A DNA stretch of 38,782 bases from Chitinophagaceae bacterium UBA7600 (GCA_002478885.1 DLKC01000088.1:1-38782); one strand, 5' to 3'; positions 16,527 to 25,178 are shown, numbered from the stretch's first letter. Made by a program: numbers and translations. The notes: generated by a model not told the origin, from the sequence alone.

Positions 16527-18902
16527 ATGAAAAAGTTTTTGGGAACACTCGTTTTGCTTTTACTTGTCACATTTGTTCATGCGCAGGTTGTAAAAGGCGT
16601 CGTTACCGACAACCAGCATAACCGGCTTGCTTCCGCAACGGTGACATTAAAGGGTGGCGCCACCGAGAAAAAGACAACCACTTCCGCATCGGGTGAATTT
16701 CAGTTTACTGCTTTAACAGCAAACGAAACTTACACACTGCTGGTTGAATATGTGGGAATGAAGACTTACCGGCAGCAACTGACAACCGCAGAAAGCACCA
16801 ACCTCGACATCGTGCTGACGCCATCGGAGTTCTTACTTGAGCCGCTCGAAGTAAAAGCTGTTCGTGCTTCGGAGAAAGCACCTTTTACTAAAACCGATAT
16901 CAGCAAAAAGCAGCTTGAACAGATGAACCTTGGGCAGGACCTGCCGTTCATGCTTAACCAGGTACCCTCTGTAACGATCACTTCCGATGCAGGAAACGGT
17001 GTTGGCTACACCGGCATAAGGGTAAGGGGTTCTGATGCAACGCGCATTAATGTAACGCTGAACGGTATCCCTTACAACGATGCAGAAAGCCAGGGCACGT
17101 ATTTCGTTGACCTGCCCGATTTTACTTCCTCTGTGAACTCGATACAGGTGCAACGCGGCGTAGGCACTTCCACCAATGGTGCCGGCGCATTTGGTGCGAC
17201 CATTAACATGAGCACCAATGAATTTCACGAACAGGCATATGCCGAATCAAATAACAGCTTTGGCTCTTTTAATACCTGGAAGAACAATATAAAAGTGGGC
17301 TCGGGCTTTATCAACGATCATTTTACGTTTGATGCACGACTCAGCCGCATCAGCAGCGACGGCTATATCGACCGCGCTGCCAGCAGCCTGCAGTCGTTTT
17401 ATTTTTCGCCGGCTTATACCAGTAAAAACACTTCGGTAAGGTTCAATATTTTTTCGGGCAAAGAAAAAACCTACCAGGCATGGTATGGCATTGATGAAGC
17501 TACACTTGCATCTGACAGAACCTATAACCCTGCCGGAACGGAAAAACCGGGCGAGCCATACAGCAACCAAACGGACAATTACCAGCAAGACCATTACCAA
17601 TTGTTCTTTAACCAGGTGTTGAGTTCAGCATGGAGTTTGAATATTGCCAGCTTTCTTACGAGGGGCAAAGGATATTACGAGGAGTACAAAGCGGAACAGG
17701 CATACGCCGATTACGGCCTTGATCCCGTTGTTACAGGCGCAGACACTGTTTTTGCCACCGATCTTGTCCGCCAGCGCTGGCTCGATAATTATTTCTACGG
17801 GCAGGTATTTTCCCTGCAATACAAAAAAGCAGCCGACGAATTAACCATTGGCGGCAGCTGGACCAATTACAAGGGCAAACATTATGGTAACATCACCTGG
17901 GCAGCATATGGGGCACCGGTCGATTTCCGTTATTATGATTATCCCGCTGACAAGAAGGACATGAATGTATACAGCAAATGGCTGCATTCACTTAATAATT
18001 CCTGGAGCCTCTTTGCCGATCTGCAATACAGGCATGTAGGCCACCACATGGATGGTTTTGAAGGCAACCCGGATCTTTTTATCAAACGCGATTTTAATTT
18101 CTTTAACCCGAAAGCAGGGTTGAGTTATAACCACAACGGTTATAATGCTTATCTCAGTTATGCGCTTGCACACAAAGAACCCAACCGCGACGATTTCCAG
18201 GCAAGTCCCTCAGAGCAGCCGGTTTACGAAACGCTGCATGATGTTGAATCGGGCATCGGTAAAAAAGCCGCGAACTACAACTGGGCAGTTACTTTTTATT
18301 ACATGTATTACAACAACCAACTGGTGTTAACGGGCAAGATCAACGATGTTGGAAGTTATACCCGCACCAATGTGCCATCGAGTTACCGTACCGGGGTTGA
18401 ACTGCAGGGAGGTATTGTTGCCGGCAACTGGTTTAACGCAAGCGCCAATCTTACACTTAGTAACAACAAAATAAAATCCTTCACAGAGTATGTAGACAAT
18501 TACGACGACTACAGCCAGAAGGCCACTGCTCACAGTAACACAGACATCTCTTTTTCTCCTGCTGTTATCAGCAGCGTGCTGCTGAATTTTGTTCCGTTGA
18601 AAAATGCGGAGATAAGCCTTGCCGGCAAATACGTTGGCAAACAATATCTCGACAACACGCAGAATGGCCTGAGAGCATTGAGTGCCTATTATACACAAGA
18701 CGCGAGGTTCAGTTATAAGGTGGAGCACCTGTTATTTTCTGAATGGAATATCATGCTGCAGGTGAATAACCTGTTTAACAAAAAGTACGAACCTAATGGT
18801 TATACGTATCCATATATCTATGGCGGCGAATTAACAGAGGGCAATTATTACTATCCAATGGGCGGCACCAATTTTATGTTTGCCGTAAATATAAAACTGT
18901 AA
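16527..18902 (+). CDS. TonB-dependent outer-membrane receptor, probable thiamine or precursor uptake
   Basis: 791 residues. Signal peptide (ends FVHAQ), a CarboxypepD-regulatory-like domain (about 21-105, KGVVTDNQHNRLASATVTLKGG), a plug domain (about 110-230, with LPFMLNQVPSVTITSDAGNGVGYTGIRVRGSDATRINVTLNGIPYNDAE) and a 22-strand-type barrel ending in NIKL. The specificity comes from the TPP riboswitch 78 bp upstream: riboswitch-controlled TonB receptors are known in Bacteroidota and are thought to import thiamine or its parts using TonB/ExbBD energy. No other thiamine gene is in the window, so the inner-membrane transporter must be elsewhere. The substrate is an inference from regulation alone. 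Confidence 0.92.
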   Translation: MKKFLGTLVLLLLVTFVHAQVVKGVVTDNQHNRLASATVTLKGGATEKKTTTSASGEFQFTALTANETYTLLVEYVGMKTYRQQLTTAESTNLDIVLTPSEFLLEPLEVKAVRASEKAPFTKTDISKKQLEQMNLGQDLPFMLNQVPSVTITSDAGNGVGYTGIRVRGSDATRINVTLNGIPYNDAESQGTYFVDLPDFTSSVNSIQVQRGVGTSTNGAGAFGATINMSTNEFHEQAYAESNNSFGSFNTWKNNIKVGSGFINDHFTFDARLSRISSDGYIDRAASSLQSFYFSPAYTSKNTSVRFNIFSGKEKTYQAWYGIDEATLASDRTYNPAGTEKPGEPYSNQTDNYQQDHYQLFFNQVLSSAWSLNIASFLTRGKGYYEEYKAEQAYADYGLDPVVTGADTVFATDLVRQRWLDNYFYGQVFSLQYKKAADELTIGGSWTNYKGKHYGNITWAAYGAPVDFRYYDYPADKKDMNVYSKWLHSLNNSWSLFADLQYRHVGHHMDGFEGNPDLFIKRDFNFFNPKAGLSYNHNGYNAYLSYALAHKEPNRDDFQASPSEQPVYETLHDVESGIGKKAANYNWAVTFYYMYYNNQLVLTGKINDVGSYTRTNVPSSYRTGVELQGGIVAGNWFNASANLTLSNNKIKSFTEYVDNYDDYSQKATAHSNTDISFSPAVISSVLLNFVPLKNAEISLAGKYVGKQYLDNTQNGLRALSAYYTQDARFSYKVEHLLFSEWNIMLQVNNLFNKKYEPNGYTYPYIYGGELTEGNYYYPMGGTNFMFAVNIKL

Positions 18903-18946
18903 ATAGTTTTTTGTTACCGGGCACCTGCAACTCAGGTTAAGCTTTG

Positions 18947-18966
18947 GTTGTGTCGCACGCTTGTAC
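18947..18966 (+). repeat. Dispersed 20-bp intergenic element
   Basis: GTTGTGTCGCACGCTTGTAC, one of the best matches to the consensus. It lies 45 bp after the receptor gene; the AGCTTTG flank is shared with the copy at 16314 in front of the same gene. Confidence 0.8.
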
Positions 18967-19054
18967 TGAAGGGTAAATGTCAAACAATCGAAACAGCCTG
19001 CAATAAGGGAAATGAGTTTCGGGCTTTGGGTCTTTGCCCGTTTGCAGGGAAACT

Positions 19055-19074
19055 ACGCAAGCGTGCGATCCCGA
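19055..19074 (-). repeat. Dispersed 20-bp intergenic element, degenerate copy
   Basis: ACGCAAGCGTGCGATCCCGA on the plus strand. Only GCAAGCGTGCGA matches. It is inverted relative to the copy at 18947. Confidence 0.35.
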
Positions 19075-19151
19075 ATCGTTCGTCCCGGGCAGGCGCAACA
19101 GCAGCTTAATATTTATGCAGGCGCCGGGTACAAAACAATTCCCGGGAAAAA

Positions 19152-20495
19152 TCAGAACTGGAGTAAAAAGGCGGTGCCTTCATCGACCCGGCTTTGCACC
19201 TGTATGTTGCCTTTGTGCTTCATCATAATTTGCTTGCAAAGGCTGAGGCCTATGCCGCTCCCTGTTTTCTTTGTGCTGAAGAAGGGTATGAATATTTTGT
19301 CGAGCAGTTCTTCGGGCATGCCGCTGCCGTTGTCTGCAACCTTGATGACGATTTTATTGTTGGGTGTGTGGTATGCCGAGAGTGAGATAACGGGCTGCTC
19401 TTTTTCTTTTACTGCTTCGATCGCGTTTACAATGAGGTTGATGAGTACCTGCTCAATAAGATTGGTGTCGACATCAACTACCAGGTCAGGATCTTTTAAA
19501 ATAACATCCATCTCGATTTGTTTCTGATCGAGCGTCGGCTCCATGAGCGTGTGCATCGTTTCAAAGAGATCGCGTACGTAGACTTTTTTTAAGTTGAGGT
19601 CGGAGATCTTGTTGAGGTTGCGGTAAGTTTCAGCAAATTTCAACAGGCCTTCGCTTCTGCGGCGAATGGTATCGATGCCGAGTTCGAGGTCTTCAAATCC
19701 CGCAAGATTTTCAGGCGATACCTTATGCCGTGAACTGGCAAGCATATTCTTTAATGTGGCTGACAGAGAAGAGATGGGAGCCACGGAGTTCATGATCTCG
19801 TGTGTCATTACGCTTAGCAGCCTTTGCCATGCTTTGCTTTCTGTCTCGTCGAGGGCTTCGTTCACGTTCTGAAATGCTATGAGCTTGTATTTTTTTCCTT
19901 CCGTCTGGAATGCGGTTGCCGACAGCAGCACCTTGAATGGTGTGCGTTCATTGTGCGCCGTTGCTATCAGTGATTCACCGAGCGGCAGAGACATCACTTC
20001 ATGATACAATCCCCAGTCGCGCTTCGACAGTGAATGAATCGTTTTTAAATAAGGTACCTGTAACAGCTTTTTTAGCGACTCGTTCATCCAAACCACTTCG
20101 CCGCTGTCCATTTCATAAGAAAGGATGCCCGTATCTACAAGCTCGAGGATTTTCTGGAGATACTGGTATTGTGTTTCCTTTTCCTTACTGATGCTTTTCA
20201 TGGTAAGGTTAATGTCGTTAAAGCCTTTGCGGAGCGGCTGTAACTCCAACGGGGCCTGCTTTACATCGAAGTAACGTGAGAAGTCGCGGTAATGAACGCT
20301 TTCTACAAACTGGTCGACTTCATCCTGCGCTTTCTTGTGCAGTTTGAAAAAATCGATGACCTGGTAAATGATCACCGGTACCACCAGTATCTCGTATACG
20401 ACCTGGTTGGTTGTGAGCAGGAAAGCTGCCAGGCTGATGGTTATAAACATCAGCGCAACCTTGAGCATGATTGTCCACTCGTATCGTTTGAACAT
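19152..20495 (-). CDS. Membrane sensor histidine kinase of an NtrC-type pair
   Basis: 447 residues. Two N-terminal hydrophobic segments (about 9-28 and 32-50), a linker helix, a PAS-like domain (about 108-215, ILELVDTGILSYEMDSGEVVWMN), then HisKA with phosphoacceptor H232 in VMTHEIMNSVAPISSL. HATPase_c follows with N-box NLIVNAIEAV, G1 DNGSGMP, F-box FIPFFSTKKTGSGIGLSL. The TKK-x-GSGIGLSLCKQIM form is typical of NtrB-like kinases that partner with sigma-54 activators. It is the second gene of an operon, 18 bp behind the regulator gene, so the pair is almost certainly cognate. The signal is unknown; there is almost no periplasmic loop, so sensing may be within the membrane or cytoplasm. Confidence 0.95.
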   Translation of the reverse strand: MFKRYEWTIMLKVALMFITISLAAFLLTTNQVVYEILVVPVIIYQVIDFFKLHKKAQDEVDQFVESVHYRDFSRYFDVKQAPLELQPLRKGFNDINLTMKSISKEKETQYQYLQKILELVDTGILSYEMDSGEVVWMNESLKKLLQVPYLKTIHSLSKRDWGLYHEVMSLPLGESLIATAHNERTPFKVLLSATAFQTEGKKYKLIAFQNVNEALDETESKAWQRLLSVMTHEIMNSVAPISSLSATLKNMLASSRHKVSPENLAGFEDLELGIDTIRRRSEGLLKFAETYRNLNKISDLNLKKVYVRDLFETMHTLMEPTLDQKQIEMDVILKDPDLVVDVDTNLIEQVLINLIVNAIEAVKEKEQPVISLSAYHTPNNKIVIKVADNGSGMPEELLDKIFIPFFSTKKTGSGIGLSLCKQIMMKHKGNIQVQSRVDEGTAFLLQF

Positions 20496-20513
20496 AGGCT
20501 TGTTTGCAATTAT

Positions 20514-21872
20514 TTAGATGTCGTATTTGCTCAGTCTCCGGTAAAGAGCGGTCCGGGTAAGGCCCAATTCCTTTGCGGCCTTTGTAATATTGCCATTGTG
20601 TTTCTCTATCACTTTAAGAATGGTATTCTTCTCGATGCTGCTGAGATTGAGGTCGTCGGCGTCGTTTGAAGCAACCTGTGTAGATTCTATGGGAGAGAAG
20701 ATCAGGTCTTTCGCCTGCAAAGTGTTTCCATCGCTCATAATGATCGCCCTTTCGATGGTATATTGCAATTCTCTTACGTTACCGGGATAATGATATTGCA
20801 GCAACCTGCTCATAGCACTTTCATCCAACGCTATGGAACTGCGCATATATTTGTTGGAGTAGATCTTTATAAAATGTTTTGCCAGTAATAATATATCATC
20901 CGCTCTTTTGCGCAATGGCGGAACCGTTATTTCAACAGTGTTGATCCTGTAGATCAAATCTTTTCTAAAACGCCCTTCATTCGCCAGTTCGCTTAGCGGT
21001 AAATTGGTGGCGCAAATAAGCCTTATGTTCACCGGCACCGGCTGGTTACTGCCAAGCCTTGTTATATAGCGGTTTTGCAAAACGGTCAGCAATTTTGCCT
21101 GTTGTGTAAGGCCTATATTCCCGATCTCATCAAGAAAAAGCGTGCCTTCATTGGCGCTTTCAAAAAGCCCCTGCCTGTCTTCCCTCGCATCGGTGAATGC
21201 GCCTTTTTTATGCCCAAAAAGCTCGCTCTCAAACAGTGTTTCAGTAAGTGCGCCTACGTCAACTTTTATAAAGGGCTTGCCGGCGCGCAAAGATTTTTCA
21301 TGAATGGCCTTGGCAATAAGATCTTTACCCGTTCCGTTCTCGCCAAGAATAAGAATGTTTGCATCGGTTGGCGCCACCTTGTCGATCTTTAAAAATATAT
21401 CTTCCATCACTTCGCTTTCGCCGATAAGGTCTGTACCAATAATGCTGCTACCTGAGCCCGAAGCGCCGGCCTTGCTTTTTGATCCGGCGGCACGGTTGCG
21501 CAGCGCATCTGAAATGGTGCCTAATAGCCTTTCATTGTGCCACGGTTTTACCACGAAATCAGAAGCGCCTTCCTTCAGCGAGCGCACAGCAAGGTCGATA
21601 TCACCGTATGCGGTAATCATTATAACGGCAATATCAGGCTTTAATTCCTTTACCTTCTTGAGCCAGTAAATGCCTTCGTTGCCGGTGTTGATCGAGGCTT
21701 TAAAATTCATATCGAGCAACAGCAGGTCGGGGTTCAGTTTTTGCAGCAGCGACGGCAGGTTTTCGGGACTCTTCTCGGTAGTGATCTCGTTCACTTCCGG
21801 TTTAAGCAAAAGCCTTACTGCTGTTAACACATCCGGATCATCGTCAACGGCCAGTATCTTGTATTTTTTCAT
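20514..21872 (-). CDS. NtrC-family sigma-54-dependent response regulator
   Basis: 452 residues. Receiver domain with D10-D12 acidic cluster, phosphoacceptor D54 and K109; AAA+ domain with Walker A GENGTGKD (177-184), the sigma-54 contact loop GAFTDA (224-229) and Walker B LFLDEIGN (245-252); Fis-type helix-turn-helix at the C-terminus (about 409-452, NGNITKAAKELGLTRTALYRRLSKYDI). The intact GAFTDA loop shows that it should activate RNA polymerase with sigma-54. It is the first gene of the operon with the kinase. It is divergent from the efflux cluster, whose upstream regions carry three copies of a 28-bp site that may be its enhancer. Confidence 0.96.
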   Translation of the reverse strand: MKKYKILAVDDDPDVLTAVRLLLKPEVNEITTEKSPENLPSLLQKLNPDLLLLDMNFKASINTGNEGIYWLKKVKELKPDIAVIMITAYGDIDLAVRSLKEGASDFVVKPWHNERLLGTISDALRNRAAGSKSKAGASGSGSSIIGTDLIGESEVMEDIFLKIDKVAPTDANILILGENGTGKDLIAKAIHEKSLRAGKPFIKVDVGALTETLFESELFGHKKGAFTDAREDRQGLFESANEGTLFLDEIGNIGLTQQAKLLTVLQNRYITRLGSNQPVPVNIRLICATNLPLSELANEGRFRKDLIYRINTVEITVPPLRKRADDILLLAKHFIKIYSNKYMRSSIALDESAMSRLLQYHYPGNVRELQYTIERAIIMSDGNTLQAKDLIFSPIESTQVASNDADDLNLSSIEKNTILKVIEKHNGNITKAAKELGLTRTALYRRLSKYDI

Positions 21873-21954
21873 TTTAAAAACGGTTCTTTGTTAAGCTTCC
21901 TTTAGTTCGGTAAATATGTTATTGCTATGAACTGCTGTTCTTCGTGGCATCTTC

Positions 21955-21974
21955 GTTGCGTCGCACCTTTGTAC
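21955..21974 (+). repeat. Dispersed 20-bp intergenic element
   Basis: GTTGCGTCGCACCTTTGTAC; 18 of 20 positions fit the consensus. Confidence 0.78.
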
Positions 21975-22166
21975 CGTTTATTTTCTGTGCAGCAATCTTA
22001 CAGTTTTATTGCGCGGTAGCTTTTGTGACGCTGAGTGCATGTTCAAATATTGCACTTCCCATTCTGCTAATATAGTTTACTCAACCAACTATAAATATAC
22101 CAAGGAAATATTTTTACTGATTCTGAGTGCTTTGCAGATTTTCAGCAATCCATTTTGTTGCAATAG

Positions 22167-22194
22167 CGAACACAAACTGTATCGGAAGCGGACG
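22167..22194 (+). promoter_or_regulatory. Putative NtrC-type enhancer site, copy 1
   Basis: CGAACA (22167), TGTATCG (22178) and CGGACG (22189) at an exact 11-bp pitch, the same layout as the sites at 22325 and 31772. It lies 158 bp upstream of copy 2. Confidence 0.5.
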
Positions 22195-22324
22195 GTAAAA
22201 AACTACACATTAGAAGGGGGGGCAAACTTTTCACCGGCGATTGGTTGCTTCCTCTTCGGAACCAAACAGCAATAACCGGCGAAAGGAAAGGCCCGGGGCG
22301 GGTGTTCGCCCCCTGTTACAGTAC

Positions 22325-22352
22325 CGGACACAAATTGTATCGAAAGCGTACA
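22325..22352 (+). promoter_or_regulatory. Putative NtrC-type enhancer site, copy 2
   Basis: CGGACA (22325), TGTATCG (22336) and CGTACA (22347), 11 bp apart, followed by TGTTTCGTACA (22356-22366). The stretch TTGTATCGAAAGCGTACACC is identical to the site upstream of the permease at 31934. Confidence 0.6.
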
Positions 22353-22403
22353 CCCTGTTTCGTACATCTTTTCTAAAGGGTTGTTTTTCAATGCTTAAAA
22401 TTC

Positions 22404-22419
22404 TGGCACTACTATTTAT
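22404..22419 (+). promoter_or_regulatory. Possible sigma-54 promoter
   Basis: TGGCAC-TACTA-TTTAT. The -24 box is perfect; the -12 box lacks the usual GC. It starts 52 bp after the enhancer-like site, the same as the TGGCAT box at 31851. A second TTGGCACG at 22425 has no proper -12 box. Confidence 0.35.
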
Positions 22420-22490
22420 TCATTATTGGCACGGCATTAAAAAAGTTCTTTGGCCAACAGTAACAGAAAGGTGAGCATTGAACGGAACGA

Positions 22491-22510
22491 TGAAGTGATT
22501 GCGACGCAAC
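22491..22510 (-). repeat. Dispersed 20-bp intergenic element
   Basis: TGAAGTGATTGCGACGCAAC on the plus strand. The core is exact apart from one position. It is preceded by CATTGAACGGAACG, similar to the CATTGAACAARGCG flank of the copies at 30290 and 37078. Confidence 0.6.
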
Positions 22511-22572
22511 AGGCGACGCCCAAAGAATGGAAGCCGGTATAAAAAAGGTTTAGTTTCTCATGTGCAATATAG

Positions 22573-22602
22573 ATCCTGTGTTTCTACACAAGGATTTTTT
22601 TT
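22573..22602 (+). terminator. Terminator-like hairpin in the adaptor leader
   Basis: ATCCTGTGT / ACACAAGGAT stem with one bulge, loop TTCT, followed by eight T residues. No gene ends here on the plus strand; it sits 78 bp before the adaptor start codon and after the sigma-54-like boxes. It may attenuate the leader transcript or end a small RNA. Confidence 0.6.
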
Positions 22603-22679
22603 AAGATAGCATCAGCCATGCAGCGGGAACCTGAATATTAAGCAAAAAGTAAACATTTAAACAAGTAAACTATACAATC

Positions 22680-23936
22680 GTGGACAGAGTAATTGAAAAA
22701 AAGAAGTGGAGTAAAAAGAGGATACTGACTATTCTTGGTATTACGGCATTGCTGGCTTTGATAGGGGCGAGTTATTATTTTACGTCGGGCAACAGCAAAC
22801 TGAATGTTGATCTCGAACGTATTACCATAAGCGAAGTAAAGAAGGGGCCTTACAAAGACATTATTCCTGTTAATGGCATTGTGTTGCCGGAGACCACGAT
22901 TTATCTTGATGCGGTGGAGGGTGGCCGTGTGGAAGAAAAATATGTAGAAGACGGAACCGTAATGAAAAAGGGCCAGCCCATTTTGCGGTTAAGCAACACC
23001 GATCTTGAACTGAGCCTTGTTAACCAGGAAACATCGGTATATAACCTGCTTACGCAAATGCAGATCGCAAGAAATGCTGCCCAGCAGAACACTACCACCA
23101 AACTGAACCAGATGACCGATGTGGAGAATTCTTTGAAAGAGGCAGAACGTATTTATAATCTCGATAAACACCTGTACGAGCAAAAAGTGATCGGTTCGCA
23201 GGAATACAAACAGGCTGAAAATACTTACAAATACCAGTTGGCCAAAAAAGAGCTTACACAAAAAATACTTTCTCAGGATTCTGTTTCCACAACACAGCAG
23301 TTAGACCAGGCAAGGCAATCTTATACTGGTTCGCAAAATGCATTGGCAGTGATGAGGAAAAAAGTAGATGACCTTGTAGTGAGGGCGCCGGTAGATGGCC
23401 AGTTAACATCGCTCGACGCAGAAGTTGGACAGAATAAAAATAAAGGCGAACGCCTCGGCCAGATAGATGTGCTGAGTGGTTTTAAAGTAAGGGTTGATGT
23501 GGATGAGCACTATCTTTCGCGTGTTTACACCGGCCAGCGCGGAAATTTCACTTTCGCCGATACAAGTTATGACCTCGAAATTAAAAAAGTATATACACAG
23601 GTAGCCAACGGCCGTTTCCAGGTAGATATGATGTTCATTGGCAAAGTGCCCAAAGGTATACGCCGTGGCCAGACATTGCAGATAACTCTTGCACTTAGTG
23701 ATGAAACGCAGGCTTTATTGCTGCCACGGGGTGGCTTTTACCAGCAAACAGGTGGAAACTGGGTTTATAAAGTAAGCGCCGATGGCAGCAAAGCGTATAA
23801 AGTAGATATTCAACTCGGCCGCCAGAACCCCGATTATTACGAAGTACTGCAAGGTTTGCAGCCGGGTGACAAAGTGGTAACCAGCAGTTATGAAAATTAT
23901 GGCACCATACAGGAGTTAATTTTAAAAGGGAAGTAA
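22680..23936 (+). CDS. Periplasmic adaptor (HlyD/MacA-like) of an ABC efflux system
   Basis: 418 residues starting with GTG. A short basic tail, one membrane anchor (about 15-33), then a biotinyl-lipoyl-like half motif (GIVLPETTIYLDAVEGGRVEEKYVEDGTVMKKGQPILRL, about 60-100), a coiled-coil hairpin (about 110-225), the second lipoyl half (VRAPVDGQLTSLDAEVGQNKNKGERLGQI) and beta-barrel/membrane-proximal domains. This is the layout of MacA-type membrane-fusion proteins that connect an inner-membrane ABC transporter to an outer-membrane channel. It is the first gene of the efflux cluster, 54 bp before the ATPase. No TolC-like channel gene is in the window. Confidence 0.92.
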   Translation: MDRVIEKKKWSKKRILTILGITALLALIGASYYFTSGNSKLNVDLERITISEVKKGPYKDIIPVNGIVLPETTIYLDAVEGGRVEEKYVEDGTVMKKGQPILRLSNTDLELSLVNQETSVYNLLTQMQIARNAAQQNTTTKLNQMTDVENSLKEAERIYNLDKHLYEQKVIGSQEYKQAENTYKYQLAKKELTQKILSQDSVSTTQQLDQARQSYTGSQNALAVMRKKVDDLVVRAPVDGQLTSLDAEVGQNKNKGERLGQIDVLSGFKVRVDVDEHYLSRVYTGQRGNFTFADTSYDLEIKKVYTQVANGRFQVDMMFIGKVPKGIRRGQTLQITLALSDETQALLLPRGGFYQQTGGNWVYKVSADGSKAYKVDIQLGRQNPDYYEVLQGLQPGDKVVTSSYENYGTIQELILKGK

Positions 23937-23990
23937 CTAATTCAAATTTTAAACGTAAACTATCATTAACAAACGCGTAAACAGTCAATC

Positions 23991-24668
23991 ATGATCAAAA
24001 TAACCGATCTCGAAAAAGTATACCGCACAGAAGAAGTAGAAACAATTGCGCTGAACAAGCTTTCCATTGAAGTGAAAGAAGGCGAATTCCTTGCTGTGAT
24101 GGGCCCATCCGGCTGCGGCAAATCAACCCTGTTAAACATCCTGGGTTTACTCGATGATCCTGATTCAGGCAGCTTTGTTTTTAATGGTATTGAAGTGGCC
24201 AAATTCAATGAGCGCAAAAGGGCCGACCTGCGTAAGCACAATATCGGTTTTGTGTTTCAGAGTTTTAACCTTATCGACGAACTCACCGTTTTTGAAAACG
24301 TCGAACTCCCTTTGATATACACCGGTATGAAAGCTCCCGATCGTAAGAAACGCGTGGAAGAAGTACTTGACAAAGTGCAGATCATGCACCGCAGAAACCA
24401 CTACCCGCAACAGCTTTCCGGTGGTCAGCAACAGCGTGTGGCAGTGGCAAGGGCGGTTGTTAACAGGCCCAAGTTAATACTGGCCGATGAGCCTACCGGT
24501 AACCTCGACAGTCATAATGGTAATGAAGTAATGGAACTGCTAACTGAGCTTAACGAACAGGGAACAACCATTATTATGGTAACACACAGTGAACATGATG
24601 CGCGTTACAGCCATCGCATCGTGCGTATGCTCGATGGGCAAGCCGTAACGGAAAATATACTTATCTGA
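23991..24668 (+). CDS. ABC transporter ATPase, MacB/LolD type
   Basis: 225 residues, a complete nucleotide-binding protein. Walker A GPSGCGKST (38-46), Q-loop FVFQSFNLIDELTVFENVELPL (Q90), signature LSGGQQQR (142-149), Walker B with DEPTG (166-170), and H-loop H199. The Q-loop and signature sequences are of the LolD/MacB/FtsE group, which drive transporters whose permeases have FtsX domains and act mechanically across the periplasm. It is the only ATPase visible in the window, although five permeases follow, so it may serve several of them. The stop codon overlaps a following ATG (TGATG). Confidence 0.96.
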   Translation: MIKITDLEKVYRTEEVETIALNKLSIEVKEGEFLAVMGPSGCGKSTLLNILGLLDDPDSGSFVFNGIEVAKFNERKRADLRKHNIGFVFQSFNLIDELTVFENVELPLIYTGMKAPDRKKRVEEVLDKVQIMHRRNHYPQQLSGGQQQRVAVARAVVNRPKLILADEPTGNLDSHNGNEVMELLTELNEQGTTIIMVTHSEHDARYSHRIVRMLDGQAVTENILI

Positions 24669-24703
24669 TGAACTGCCAGCCAGTCATTTGTAAACCTCAA
24701 TCA

Positions 24704-24910
24704 ATGAAAAAGATAGCGAACACAGCAGGAATAATTACAAACCTGCTGGTTTATGTTTTCTTCCTGGCAACATCCTGCGCGGTAGTCGAGCTTAACACTT
24801 CGGAAGCTGAAGCCCCGGCTGTTTGTGTAGCGGCATCGCCGGTGAGCAACAATGCCGACAATATCAACACCACCGGGCTTGTCTCTTTTGGAGGTATGCA
24901 ACTGCTTTAA
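24704..24910 (+). CDS. Small secreted or lipoprotein-like protein in the efflux operon
   Basis: 68 residues from the ATG at 24704; an earlier ATG at 24668 overlaps the ATPase stop codon (TGATG) and would add 12 residues. MKKIANTAGIITNLLVYVFFLATSC looks like a signal peptide ending in a cysteine, so a lipoprotein is possible, although the lipobox is not canonical (ATSC with L at -4). The rest is short and rich in A, V, N and T. I recognise no family. Tight spacing with the ATPase and with the next small gene (25 bp) supports translation as part of the operon. Confidence 0.55.
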   Translation: MKKIANTAGIITNLLVYVFFLATSCAVVELNTSEAEAPAVCVAASPVSNNADNINTTGLVSFGGMQLL

Positions 24911-24935
24911 ATAATAAAACCTAAAAGCTTAAATC

Positions 24936-25178
24936 ATGGCAAAGGTTAGCAACAACAAACACGAAATGAGAAAGAATATGCTGCTCGCGGTTATGATGAC
25001 CATAGTGGTTTGTGGAATAATGCTTACCATGTACTACATCAATAACCGGTGGCATACTGCACACAAAGGCGAGGCAGTTACAAAACAACAAATGTCGCAG
25101 CGTCTCGCTGAGTCGGCGTCAGACACAAATCCACTCATAGATATTCATTCTTTTTTGTCGTTCAGGCTTGGTTTTTAA
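24936..25178 (+). CDS. Small single-span membrane protein in the efflux operon
   Basis: 80 residues. A charged N-terminus (MAKVSNNKHEMRKN) precedes one clear transmembrane segment (LLAVMMTIVVCGIMLTMYYI, about 16-36), then a polar tail ending SFLSFRLGF. There is no known family that I can name. It lies between the previous small gene and the first FtsX-like permease. Position suggests an accessory or regulatory subunit of the transporter; this is inference only. Confidence 0.5.
   Translation: MAKVSNNKHEMRKNMLLAVMMTIVVCGIMLTMYYINNRWHTAHKGEAVTKQQMSQRLAESASDTNPLIDIHSFLSFRLGF

Larger units (their letters stand above)
21873..22679. other. 807-bp divergent control region
   Basis: Between the regulator gene (-) and the adaptor gene (+). 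It holds two dispersed elements (21955, 22491), two 28-bp enhancer-like sites (22167, 22325), two TGGCAC sigma-54-like -24 boxes (22404, 22426) and a terminator-like hairpin (22573-22602). Frames of 60-90 codons here are not supported as genes. Confidence 0.65.

Noticed and set aside
19012..19527. A 171-codon frame on the plus strand
   Set aside because: Most of it is antisense to the 3' part of the histidine kinase gene, and the rest is repeat-containing intergenic DNA.
22425..22441. TTGGCACG at 22425 as a second sigma-54 promoter
   Set aside because: The -24 box is excellent but the -12 position reads TAAAA with no GC, and it lacks the 52-bp spacing seen at the other two boxes.
22009..22474. 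Several overlapping frames of 62-88 codons on both strands
   Set aside because: They overlap each other and the enhancer-like sites; their products are of low complexity and match nothing I know.
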